Shown here: positions 46,845 through 58,471 of the stretch, one piece after another | Layout: each line of letters opens with the position of its first letter | Numbering within the stretch: the first letter of the stretch is position 1 | Assembly: GCA_036897485.1 (NCBI GenBank) | Contig: JAYMTF010000019.1 | Span: 1-64,000 of the forward strand | From: Pelargonium nanum | Lineage: Eukaryota; Streptophyta; Magnoliopsida; Geraniales; Geraniaceae | Reading direction: 5' to 3' | Length of the DNA stretch: 64,000 nucleotides | Notes under the pieces: generated by a model | Database searches by the model: none | Told to the model about the DNA's origin: nothing | The model's input: only the letters and a program-made list of their open reading frames with translations | Translations under genes and position numbers: made by a program

Positions 46845-49800
46845 TCAACAAGAAAGTTCCTCCTGAAGCTCCATTTTGTATATTGAGTACTCCCTCTCAA
46901 ATAACAAAAATTCCTGAACACGAAAAAGGGTAACTGTCAGAAAGAATCTATAAATATTCCGTACAATTTAGAGTTGACAATTTGGACCCGAACAAGCGTT
47001 TGACCCCGTATTTGTAGGTTCAAGTCCCATAAAATAGACTTGATTGATTTTTGGATCATGTAGGGTTGGGCGCCCCAACGCCTCTTTCAGGTCAAGTTAG
47101 ATCTCATCAACCCGAATTGTAAAAGTCTGTTCTGAAACTAGAGCTAGCAAATAGGCCAACGGCCCCGGGCCAACAAAAAGTGACCCAATAAACATACCCG
47201 GCTTGTTTAGACCTAAGCCTTACCAGACTTTGCCCAAGCTACGGCCTGTGGGATATCACTGGCCCAGCCCATTGGCCCATTTGTCAGCTAAGCTCAAAAC
47301 CTGAATTGTCAGCTCTAATACGGCTACAGGTATTGACTTTCAGCGTGTAAAAGAGAGTCGGGACAAGTGAAAGAACACTAAAACCTAATTTTTAGCTTAC
47401 CTGCAGTTGGTGCTGGCTGAACAAGTGGAGAAACCCAGTTTCCGAGCAAGCAACTAATTCGATCAACTCATCGTGCCTTTTTGGAGGTTGGCCTGCCGCC
47501 GTGAGTGATACAGAAACCTATAGATTCGACAGAAAATATATAGGGCTTGAAACTGAAAGATCCCGCAGATAAAAGAAGATAAGCAAATGAATGTTACACT
47601 TACCTGCATGCATCGAAGAATGATTTCTGGTAGACAGCACCTACGGCAAAGACCCCTCACGATGTACACGGCAGGGTCTTCCAAAGAGCCGTCTTTGGTT
47701 GAGTACCAAGCATCTAACCGGGAGATCTCCATGGTAACTCCGGCTTGAAATCGAGCAAGCTCACCTGCATTGATGTTAATGACAAGCAAAAAGGTCAGTG
47801 CATATTAATAGTGTTTTTTTTTTTTCGTAATTGTTGCTTTCATTTTTTGTACCTTTATTAGATAACCCGAAAGGGCGAATAAAAGTACAAAACTCCACAA
47901 AGAGAGTGGACTGAACCTTACTTTCTAGCATGAAAACCGAGTCGGATCGTAAAGATCGAACTAGACACCAAGACGTTGTCTTTTGTGATTCGCCTGGCAT
48001 CCCCGAATATTCCATATCGGGTTCCAGACGCAGACAGATTGGCTAGTTTTGCTTTCATACTCTCCACAACCTATAGTTTTGCTCAAAGTTTGCAGTGTAA
48101 AAAAAAAACACTTACATTTTAATCTAATTCTCCCCTAAACAAGAATAAAAAGTACGATACTCTAGTTCTTTAATTGTAACCGAAGCACATGACTATTAGG
48201 TCTAGAACTCAGAGATTGAATATTTATAATCGAACACAAAAGAAACCTGTCACTAAATTATCAATGCTACGTCATGATTCTGTTCATTTTTAGCACTACA
48301 GCAATCCACGTGCAATATAAGAAAACCAAAATAGAGAAAGGCAGCTCCGAAACTTCTCATTACCTTTGAAGCCAGCAGCCATCACAGTAGCAAGAACTCC
48401 GCCATCGTTGAGTTCATGTGGCCCGAGTCCATCACCCTCCACTGCCAAGCAGCGCAGCACAACCTCAATGCAGTAATTGTCTTTTGAAGATATAGAAACA
48501 TTTACCTGCCCATAAAGTTGAAATTATAAGGTACTTGCATTACACAGGGTTTAAATATTTACAAAATTGCCCCGGGCACCAAGGAAATGTGGAGGCAAAG
48601 ATCATCACGTAAATTGAAAAGAGCTCCCTAGATCATGCTTTCTGTTTGTTAATTATTTAGAAAGAAAAAGAAAATGTTCCATTTCATGGATCTTTTGAAA
48701 TACTAGTGTAGTAGTGTGCAAGTGATTCGACCATTTGAAATAAGTTATATATAGGCCATACCATTAATTGGCGATTTAGCACAATTTCCTCAGTCGCTGA
48801 AGAGTAAAGGGCACTCATTAGTGCCGCACACATGGAGGCATCAGGACATATACATTCACCAGAAGGCAGGCAGATCACAGCAGTGGCATGCAATTCAAGA
48901 AATACAGGTTCCACTGATTCGTATACTCGATCTTCACCAGAAGCCAACCAAGGATTTTCTTTTCCTGTGGAAAGAAATCAAATCAATCGTATTTTAAAGC
49001 CATGACTCCATTTGGAAAGAAACCAAGATATAGTCAACTAAGAAGATAATCAATAACTTACTCAGTAACAAAGACATAGATAAACTCAGTGTTTCATTGG
49101 CTGCTGCAATGGCTTTTTCTTTCTCCTCCGAAGAGAGTTCAAGGGGAGAAACCTCTGCATTCTCTAGTTCAACTTTGAGCCATTTGCGGTATGTTGCGTC
49201 ACAGGAATAATATTCTCTCTATTTAATTCAAAAATGTGTTAGAATGTAAAAGTCGTGGCCAGGGATAGTGACAGAGTTAGTAAGAAATACAGAGATATTA
49301 AAACAGTATACCCAATCTTCGAATTCTTTAAGATTCTCAGATACGTAATCCTCAGAATTTGGCAATTCTGAGAGTCGCTTCAAAGGCTCAGCTAAAAAGC
49401 TTAGCAACTTGTGTGCTCCAATGGGCATTGCCGGCACTCTCCACATGGAAATCAGAGCAAATTCCCTGAACAATATATTGCTATAGAAAAACCAAAGGTT
49501 AGTTTCTGGAAATCAACAAATGAAGCAAAAAAAGTTATGAAAATATAGTTGCACAAATATACAACCAAAAATATAAGACAAAGCTACCTATGTAATAATG
49601 CTTGCAGAAGAAGTTTACAGCTAACAGCTTCAGCATCAGTAATTGTAGAAGGCGGAGTAAAGCAGAGCCATTGAATAACCATAGCTTTTTGCAGACTCTG
49701 CAGCCGATGCTGCTCTGTGACATCTGATGACTTATCATATTTACATGGTTTGATTTCACGAGATCTTGCCAGAACCCTGCTCAAGTAGATAATAAATTAA

Positions 49801-52800
49801 TTATTTGAGCTCAAATAATTCTGCTTCATTTCTTCAGCAGAACTACAAAACCACGCTTCAGGAATCAGGTAATTACCTCTCAATAATTTCTTCGAAACTG
49901 CCTTTTGAATCATCCACCGGAGAAAATGGCAAATACTCAATAGCAGAAAGGAAAATCTTATATTTGACGTGCACACTGTTGTCAGGGGAAAAGTACGAAA
50001 TAGGCATGTCATTGATTAAAAATAACATATGGGTACATATGATGACATATGATACTGCAAAGATAATGGACTTTCAAAACCTCACAAAATTATATATCCA
50101 AACTTCAAAGTAGTCATGTTAACAGAAAGAAATGTTGACGAACAAGTAGAGAGAGACTGCACTAAGGAATCACTTACCTGCTATTTAACCTTAGCTCCAT
50201 CATGTGCACAAAAAGATCAATGCAGCGGTGACCAGCAAGTTGAGAAGCATAAACCCCAACCAGTTCCTCATGTTGCTTTGAAAACAAAAACATTGCATAC
50301 CTGAAACCAGTTTCCCAATTAGATCAGTAACAACAAAACAAAATGTGCACAAATTGATTTGATACATGTTGCGTCAAGTAAATGTAATAGATCAAGGATC
50401 AGAACTTGGCATTACATACATATGTAGAATAAGATCACCAACAGTCATTAGTTTCTCCCTGAAAATGTCTTTCATTTCATCAGCAAGTAAAGATCTGAGT
50501 ACAAGAACTAGATGTGCACCAAATCGTATCATTTGAGGATCACCATGAGGCCTGGCATGAAGCAAAATCCAGTGTTTAAAACAGATTCAAAATGGCCATA
50601 TATCAAAAAAAATCTCAATAAAAAATTTCAATATTTCAAGGATAAAACTTTTTATCCGATGTACTTGGAGAACCACGACATAATTGGAAATAGTGCGTCA
50701 AACAAGACAATCTTAAATGTCTTCCAAAGGTTTGATTTCAAACAATTCTACAGCTTTTTACGTCATCCATTTCTATATATGTGGATGGCCTTTGGGCTTT
50801 GCCGTAGTAGGTGAAGGAAATTGTTGGATAGGAGATTCGTATCAATGTATAGAGATGTAAACTTGAACGACATTATGGTTTTTCTCTGGATGTAAAAATC
50901 TAGCCATCACTACTGCCTTTACCTGAAGACATTTTGATCATCTTCTGAAGGAGCTATCCATGACCATATAATGTCCAGCACATATGGTATATCTCCTAAC
51001 ATCAGATGAATCTGTCAAGAAATGTGTGGTAAGAAAGGAGCAACAAAAAAAAAACAAGAACAGAACTACAATACGACCGTAATGGGAGATAAGAAACTCA
51101 TGGTCAAATAAAAGTATTTTTTCTCAAAATAGAACCTCAATTTGCCGTTGCTGCTCCTTGCAACCTCGAGTAACAGCTTCATGTACCATTTCACTGAATC
51201 ATCACCCAAGTAAAGATGTCATACACAAAACCACTAAAGCAAGAACAAAAGAAGACATGGCAATATGGCATATATCACACAACACCATAGAGGAAAATGA
51301 TTTTAGAATCTTACAAGAACTAGTACCTTGAATGGAGTTTCTGAAGAAGAGCAGAAAGCTGTCGTGGTTGCTGATTCAAAACTTGAAGTGGCCAATTTTC
51401 TGATCCAGTTGAAGGCTTAGCAGAACTGTCACTTTGTCCAGGACTTCTGTCCATAAAATCTTTAATTTTATCCATTTTTTCTGGCTGCAAGCTGGCTAAT
51501 TCTATATCCACCTGAGTATCAAGCCAAGACTTGGCCATTGCCCAGCATGCTGACTGCAACAATTTACGTGTCGTGTATCAAGGTAACAAACTTCCAGTGG
51601 TGACAGTATGATTATGAAGAAAATGAAACTGAACAGATGCCAGAATATGTAACTACTCAATTATAGGATAAAAGAAACTCAAACACGCAGATCCAATCAT
51701 TACTTTTTTTTGTCTTGAACGACCAAAGGATATTGACAAGTCAAAAGTGAATGTTTCAACTGGCAAGTAGTTTACTACATTCCGCAAATGAATATTGTGT
51801 GTAGAACAGCAAATCATTTTAAGTGAAAATGAGAAAACCGTCGGCAGAAGTGCAAAAAAGAGTACTCTCTTTATGAGGGAAATAGTTCTTATGCACCTAG
51901 ATGTGAATAAAATATATCCATGTACTATAACGTCATCATATGCATTTGGCGTCCATAAAGGAACATACCTCCCAGTCTGTACAAACGGACAGCATGCGCT
52001 TTAAGTTGCTGCATTGGGCTGCATATACAGCTGCTTCATATTTCCCACCATCTTGCTCTGCAATTTTCTTCAAAATATAGACAGGAAGAAGTTTTAAGGT
52101 CTTAGAAACTACTGGCAAAGTGCACCCAATTTGAGAATAATAATTACTTTAGAAAGAATATTCAGAAATGTTGGTCATAAATAGAAGCAGAGATGAAACA
52201 AAATGACAAATAGAGAATGTGAAACGGATATAGATATTAAAGATGCACATGACCTGAATTTAAAAATAAATCATAATTTAAGAATGAGAAGGCAGAGAAA
52301 GATCCTTTGGTTTGGTCATTTCAACCCTACCTCTGATGCACAAAAGGAAGCCCATTTCCAGAGACGCCATTGGTGACCAATGCCACTTTCCAGTTCAATG
52401 GCTTGCAAAGTTCTATTCTTTCCATTCTTCACCAGGGCTTCAACAGATGGAAACATGGCCATCCCTCCAAAAGGGCATAAAGTCGCAGCTCTCCATGGCT
52501 GCAAAAACAGATAATGTGTAAGGGCATAAACAATAGAACGTGCATTTTAACCACTTATAACCTCAAACCGAAGAACTTTTTTCACACCTGTCCGGCAGAT
52601 CGACAAAGGTCACATGCCTCTTCCAACCTTCCAGCCCTTAATAGAGTCCACACATCCTCTAGAAGAGATTCATCTTGTTTCTGTTAAGATAAAGAATTTG
52701 TTACCACCACTTAACAGTGAGAGTTTCCAGGAAGACCACATCAAAAAAATAATAATATGCATATTAAGATAGATATGCAGCAAATTTTAATAAATCCCCG

Positions 52801-55800
52801 TGGATAAAATACAACCAATTTATTTGGCTGAGAGTATATTTGAGAAATAGAAACTTGTACAAATCTGAAAAATGTTCCAACTGCAGAGGCTGAGAATTTG
52901 GATAGTTTAAGTAGTAGGGAACTTGTGTGCAATGCCAGACAGGGTAAAGGGGTGAAGTGGCTGACGTGAGGAAACTAGGAAAAGAAAAGCACCTCGTTCT
53001 CTTTCCCCCACAATGATAAACACAAATTAGATTTCTAAAACATATAAACACTTTTTTCACATTCCAATCGTAATCTTACATATCAAGATGTGAATCAGAT
53101 TATAACCACGAATGGCATTGCACGAATAAATTTAAATTTTCTTAACAGATGCTTAATACTTATGTAAGAGTTACTTTGTCGTCGGGTAGCTGATGAGCAT
53201 GTTCACGTGTTGGAGCATCAAAATCCAAGTGATGAACTGTATTTCTATCTGAGGCACCCTTCTGCAACAAACGCTGAGTATGATGCCAAACTCCAGATTT
53301 GGGAAGATAAGTACCAACATGAGTTCCCCGCACCTGCAAATATAAAATACAATGGAATTTCAACAGCAAATTCTATTTACCATGGATATTAACACTGTAA
53401 CAAAATATATTGACAAAAACAAACGTTCAGATGAAGAGCAACAAAAATTCTTGCCTCATTATGTATAAATCCTCTTACAAAATATTTCCCATGTTAAATG
53501 ACCAAGTTAAATGTTGATATATTAACACCATAAGATGAATGATCCAACCCAAGATACTCTCAAAATAGATAAACCCGATATATGCAATTTACCTATTATT
53601 AAAGTCCACAGGAAAGAGAGAGCACAAAAGATGATAACTCCAGGGAACAAGATAACATTAGCAACAAAAAAAGTAATGAAATAGAACAAATCACCTTGCT
53701 CTCCAAATCAAGAGCTTTGGAAGCTAGCCCTTCAAGCCATTGAACAATACGAAGGCACAACTGCCCTGTATGGTCAGTTGCAACAAATTGGCAAGCATCC
53801 AAATGTGATGTTGAAGGACACTGCGAACACTCAACATATTTATATGGAGATAAACTATAGGGTAGTAGTGAAGTTCAGCAATAAACTAAAATAATGCTTC
53901 TTCATAGCTATAAACAAACAGGGCAAGAAAATGTAGGTACCAGAATTAGCTCTTCGGGAAGTTCTTCATTCCCTGCAATGAGATTTTAAAATAAAAAAAA
54001 ATTGTTAAATGTAAAGCCCAAAGTTCATTAGGGTAAGAGTTTGAAACCAAAATCAACCAAATGAGATCAACTATATCATACATAACCTTACACCTCTTGC
54101 CTATCTAGATGTAGTAAAAATGAGACTGCATGCATCTAAGTGTCTAACATAAGGACTAAAATCTAATCAATGATCAATTTAATCTAGCAATGTAAGGTGA
54201 GAACAGCATAACCAGAGAGAAGAAAGCAGTATAGCTGGATCAGCATGTACAAGCATTTAGCGTACTTTAGATGGGATAGGCACCATAAAGATTATTAATT
54301 AGAGTAAATACCCACATGAGAAGAAAAAAATTTAAGAAACATCAATTATAATATTATAGGTTTGAGAAAAGAGGGATTAAATTTAAGAATACAGCTTATA
54401 ATCAGGCTTCTGTTCTAGTTAATTTTGGGAAAAGATAGGAACGCAAATATAACCATGCTTCACAGAAAGCGCATAGGTACACATAAAAAATATAAATTCA
54501 AACAGAACAATTTTAGAGGTTTGAGATTTATCACCTTTCCCATAAAGAAACCACAGAAGAGACCAGGAAGCAGCCTCATCTAGCAGGAATTGAGCCTTCT
54601 GCCTCATCAATTTGTCCTCTACAACTCGATGCTGTAAATGGGACCCATACCTGAATAGGCAATTTAGGAAAAGTAGTCAAATGGTGTCCCAACATAATGA
54701 TATCACCTAATATATAGAAAGGAACAATTGGATAAGAGATATGCGTGAGCAGATCCACTCTAATCATAAGCATTCCGAAAAATCAGGTGCAATACAGAAT
54801 AGAATTTCGGCTTCACTGAAACACAATATAATTGATATGAAAGGGTCAGTAAGCCCAACACGGCAACAGTGTCAGAGCAACTGTCATTTTAACAATCTTA
54901 TGTGCAGTTTAGGACACACCTAATGGACTCTGAAACACGTCTGCAAGATCTCTCAAATTCTAATATCAGATCAGGAATAGGCATCAACCCTGCAAAACAC
55001 AACCAATCATAAATTTGGGTGGTAAAAATGCTACATCAAGCTGTTTGAAGGATTAGACTTCAATTATAAGTTTATGAAAACCAGGACTATATCTATAATA
55101 TCTAGAACTGTGAATCTAACAAATAACTCAACTTTATAATTAGGTCTTATAAATGGTTTTCTCAAGAAACATAACATAATAGGTAAGCTTAACATTTATC
55201 ATCATAACCATAGGCACATAATTTTCTTCCTAAAATATAATTATTATTTGCTGATAACATGCACAATGGAAACACTTCTCCACTTTGAGTATCATACTCT
55301 ACTTTTTGGGTTCGAAGGGGAGGCTAAGGTCCGATAAACAAATTTGTCATGTGGTGTAGTGGTTAAAGCATTTAATATTCCTTATAAAAAAGAGGTCCGA
55401 TAAACATAAAACAAACTAATAACAAGCCATTTTGGGATATCCAACCACAGAATTATCATTATACATCAACACTCTTCTGGCCACATTTTAACCTCCCACC
55501 CATAATGTTGAAGGTACAAAAGAATCTTATTAAAAAAATTATCTCATATACTCCCAAACTACCAGTTACTAGAATGGCTCAAATGACAAATACAAATGAA
55601 AAGGAAGCAAAACAAGTACTTTGAGATTATATTAGCGATTGAACCTTAAAGTACCTTGAAGAGCAGAATCAAGTAGAGATGCAAAGTCTGCGAAAAATGC
55701 AAATGGTGTCTCTCCAGCATCTGTCATCGAGTCATCTTCATGCTTCAAAGATTTAAGTGAATAACTTCCATGTCGACGGACTGAATCAAAGCCACCATCA

Positions 55801-57441
55801 GCCTCAGAGGTTCCATGACTATCATTGGAAGATCTCCATTTAGATGAATATGGGGTCCTTGCAGGTGTACCAACAAAGTGATCAGAATCTAAGCTATCAA
55901 CCTCTTGTTTGATGTTTTCAAGTAGTAGGGCAGCATTGGTTGGGCTGTGAATATTTGGTCCATCGTACAAAAGCCTAGCTTTACTAAACTTTGAAACTGA
56001 ACTTTCTTGGTGAGGCGATATGCTTGAAGTTGAGTACCTCTTCCTGCAAAACAATAAAATTCATTCAAAACTTAGTGACTCATATTCTAAGTTACAACAA
56101 CAACAGCCAAGTTCCTATCAATGTTGGGGTCAACTACATGATCTCTTTTTTGCAAAAACCATTTGCCAATTGCAATCCTCCACTTATTTCTACCAAATAT
56201 GATTTATCTGGTATACCTTGCATTTTCATAGCTTTCTTAATTTAGATTCTCTCTTTATAAACTAACTTTCATCTTGCAATTGTCTTTTACATTTCACCAA
56301 ATAGAATTCTCCCTTATGCACCGGGGAACGAGCATCCCTACAGTTTTCTCTCATTTGTCCAAGCATCCTCGTCTCCCTCTCTACCACGCCTATCTATTGA
56401 CTTCAGAGTTGCCCAAATTAAATCATAAAAAACTAACAAGTAAACATACAACTCCAAGTTTTGGTCCCAAAATTGGCTCCTTTACTTCACATCACACTTC
56501 AATGAAAATCTACACTGAGCAATACTCAGATAAACCATTGGCCATCAATCATGAATAACCCATAATTGGTATAGAGTTATATTGTACCATTCTAAGAGAA
56601 AGCACCATCTACCATCTCAATTTTCATACAATTACATCACAACCATAGCTTCAAAACAGTACTAACAGTAGAAAACTAACAAAACACGCTCAAACACACA
56701 AACTAAAACGTTTCAACTATCTGTATCTTCCCACATTTTATCCTAATCGATGAACTTCGTTTCACTAAATTCACAATGAACCAATCTCATCTTTTGCTTG
56801 ACATTTTTGTCCTTATGTTATTCCACCAAGTATAACCACTCACCTGTGTAAGCATCTTCATCTCTCTCGCTACCATGCCTATCCGATGACTTCGGATTCA
56901 CCCAAATTAAATCATAGAAACTTAACAAGTTTTGGTCCCAAAGTTGGCTCCTTTACTTCACATTACATACACAAAAAGAAATCTTCAGAATGACTTCTAC
57001 AAGGAGCAATATCCAGAAACCCATCAATCATGAACAATCCATATTTGTGGCAGAACTAAACTGTACCCTTGTAAGTTAAATTACCAATTTACCATCTACC
57101 ACCTCAATATCCATACAATCACAGCACAACCATAGCTGCAAAACAGTACTAACAGTATAAAAATGTAACAAAACACACTCAAACCCACAAACTAAAACAT
57201 TCCAACAATCTCCACCTTCCCACATTTTATCCCAATTCATGAACTTCCTTTCACACACTTTAATTTAACGAATTTCTTATGGAATTGCAAGTAGCGTGAA
57301 GATTTCAAAGCCCAATAAACAAAACAGCACCCAAAAAAATAATCGAAGATTCGATTCGTACCCGTATCGGCGAAATTGCTCTCTGCTGGTGAGGTCTTTG
57401 GGGTCGAAGTAGCTCGGAGAAGTCTCCATTTCGACGTCCAT
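46845..57441 (-). CDS. NUP107: Nuclear pore complex protein NUP107
   Basis: Twenty-four exons on minus: 57441-57362, 56043-55655, 54989-54920, 54650-54535, 53972-53941, 53820-53695, 53333-53175, 52680-52588, 52498-52331, 52067-51969, 51553-51327, 51193-51136, 51011-50923, 50551-50420, 50300-50178, 49975-49877, 49776-49588, 49480-49312, 49218-49062, 48964-48762, 48505-48364, 47764-47604, 47517-47401, 46913-46845. They sum to 3267 bases, 1088 aa, close to the family length. It opens MDVEMETSPSYFDPKDLTSR. The Nup84/Nup107 helical domain fills the rest (DLILEFERSCRRVSESIRYG, QWRLWKWASFCASE, FTPPSTI, GLCRRCCLPEIILRCMQVSV). The protein is a scaffold member of the Y-complex (Nup107-160) of the nuclear pore. 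The exon from 52067 uses an acceptor ending GAAG; this choice keeps KIAEQDGGK in frame. Introns carry repeats and a tiny retro-insertion. Confidence 0.95.
46970..47318. mobile_element. Nested family C and family B elements in the last NUP107 intron
   Basis: The outer element begins AGAGTTGACAATTTGGACCC (46970) and ends GAATTGTCAGCTCTAA (47303-47318). The inner one begins AGAGCTAGCAAATAGGCC (47140) and ends GGCCCATTTGTCAGCT (to about 47288). Both have inverted ends built on the same core AGAGCTGRCAA. The intron is 46914-47400, so repeats make up most of it. Confidence 0.65.
55327..55406 (+). mobile_element. 52-bp tRNA-like retro-insertion with perfect 14-bp duplication (NUP107 intron)
   Basis: AGGTCCGATAAACA stands at 55327-55340 and exactly again at 55393-55406. 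Between them are 52 bases that contain GTGGTGTAGTGGTTAAAGC, a good tRNA D-arm/A-box, followed by a short A-rich end (TATAAAAAAG). There is no B-box. The target duplication and the A-rich end are the marks of LINE-type reverse transcription; the body is far shorter than a SINE. It lies in intron 54990-55654. Confidence 0.8.
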
Positions 57442-57489
57442 GTCCGATTAAATCGATTTCGTAGAGGTAAATCCGGTCACGGCCACACA

Positions 57490-57538
57490 AAACCCTAGAA
57501 ATTCCGGTGATTTCGAGGTCTCCGAAGCTTAAACCCTA
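57490..57538 (+). promoter_or_regulatory. Two telo-boxes near the NUP107 start
   Basis: AAACCCTA occurs at 57490-57497 and 57531-57538, within 100 bases upstream of the NUP107 ATG. Telo-boxes paired with GGCCCA (site II) motifs are typical of plant growth-related and housekeeping promoters; the pairing is seen here. Confidence 0.55.
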
Positions 57539-57698
57539 GAAATCTGTAGAGGTTTAACGCGGGAAGTTCAGTGACTCAGTGAAGTTGCTGTGTAAATCAC
57601 AGGACGTCGCTTCGTCTTCGTCTCTCGAGAACAACGACGTCGTTTTAAGGCTTAAAGCTTTAACGGGTAATTTTTTATGTAATGGTGTGTGTGATAAA

Positions 57699-57716
57699 GG
57701 CCCATAGTAAGGCCCA
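57699..57716 (+). promoter_or_regulatory. Paired GGCCCA (site II) motifs upstream of NUP107
   Basis: AAGGCCCA occurs at 57697-57704 and 57709-57716, twelve bases apart, about 255-275 bases upstream of the NUP107 ATG. Paired TGGGCC-type elements bind TCP factors in plants. They could act on NUP107, on FLU, or on both. Confidence 0.5.
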
Positions 57717-58471
57717 GAATTCAAACATTTTAGGACCAATTTATTTTGGGTTAATTCTATTTTGGTCCCACAATTATTTATTTTGTTTTAAATTGACACT
57801 TAGATTGATTTTTCTTCCAATTTGGAACTCAAATTATTGCTATTGTTTCAGTCCACATTAATGTTTTTTTTTTTTTTGTAACCCTGAAGTTAGTTAAACT
57901 CATGGATATGACCAATTTAGAATTAAATTGTATAGTTGAGTGACATAGTTGTCTCATTATGTTAGCCTATCAATTATACAATTTTATTTAAAAATAACTT
58001 CATTCATAAATTGTGCTAATTAAAGCTTAATAAAAATTTGCTAGAAATTTTTATTAAAAAATGCCATGTACCCCTAATTTAATGAAATCATTTTGGGAGT
58101 ATTAGAATTCTCAGCCAATAAAGTTAGCTGAGAGTCTAACCAAGAGAGAAATAAAATGAATTCAGAAATTCATTGGGACGGATATGAGTGTAAATCAGTG
58201 ATGTGACACTTAATTGGCCACGATTTATTGTTTGAGAGTCTTTTTTCTCATCATTTTGGACGGGACTAATTCGAAACAAAAATTTAATATTTGGAACCAA
58301 ATTGGAACCATTTCAATAAACTAGTAGTATTTGAAACTTGGAAGTAAAAACACAGTGGCATTCTATGTAAATTTACTAGAAGACCAAGGTCAATTGCATG
58401 ATTCAAACACTCCCCACCCATACACACAACAAGCAAATACAGAGCACCAAGCTTTATCCGAAAAACCAAAA

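Larger units (their letters stand above)
57442..58471. other. Shared divergent promoter region of NUP107 and FLU
   Basis: NUP107 leaves to the left and FLU to the right; 1030 bases separate the start codons. The NUP107 side holds telo-boxes and GGCCCA motifs (listed separately). The middle (about 57735-58315) carries TTTTGGTCCCACAATT and, near the right, CCAAATTGGAACCATTTC, weakly inverse to one another, so an old family-D-like element may be present. A run of T lies at 57868-57880. The FLU side has no clear TATA box. Confidence 0.55.

Noticed and set aside
47776-48015. Possible extra NUP107 exon
   Set aside because: The preceding exon (ending FKG) joins the next (GELARFQAG) directly in frame; this stretch has no NUP107-like residues.
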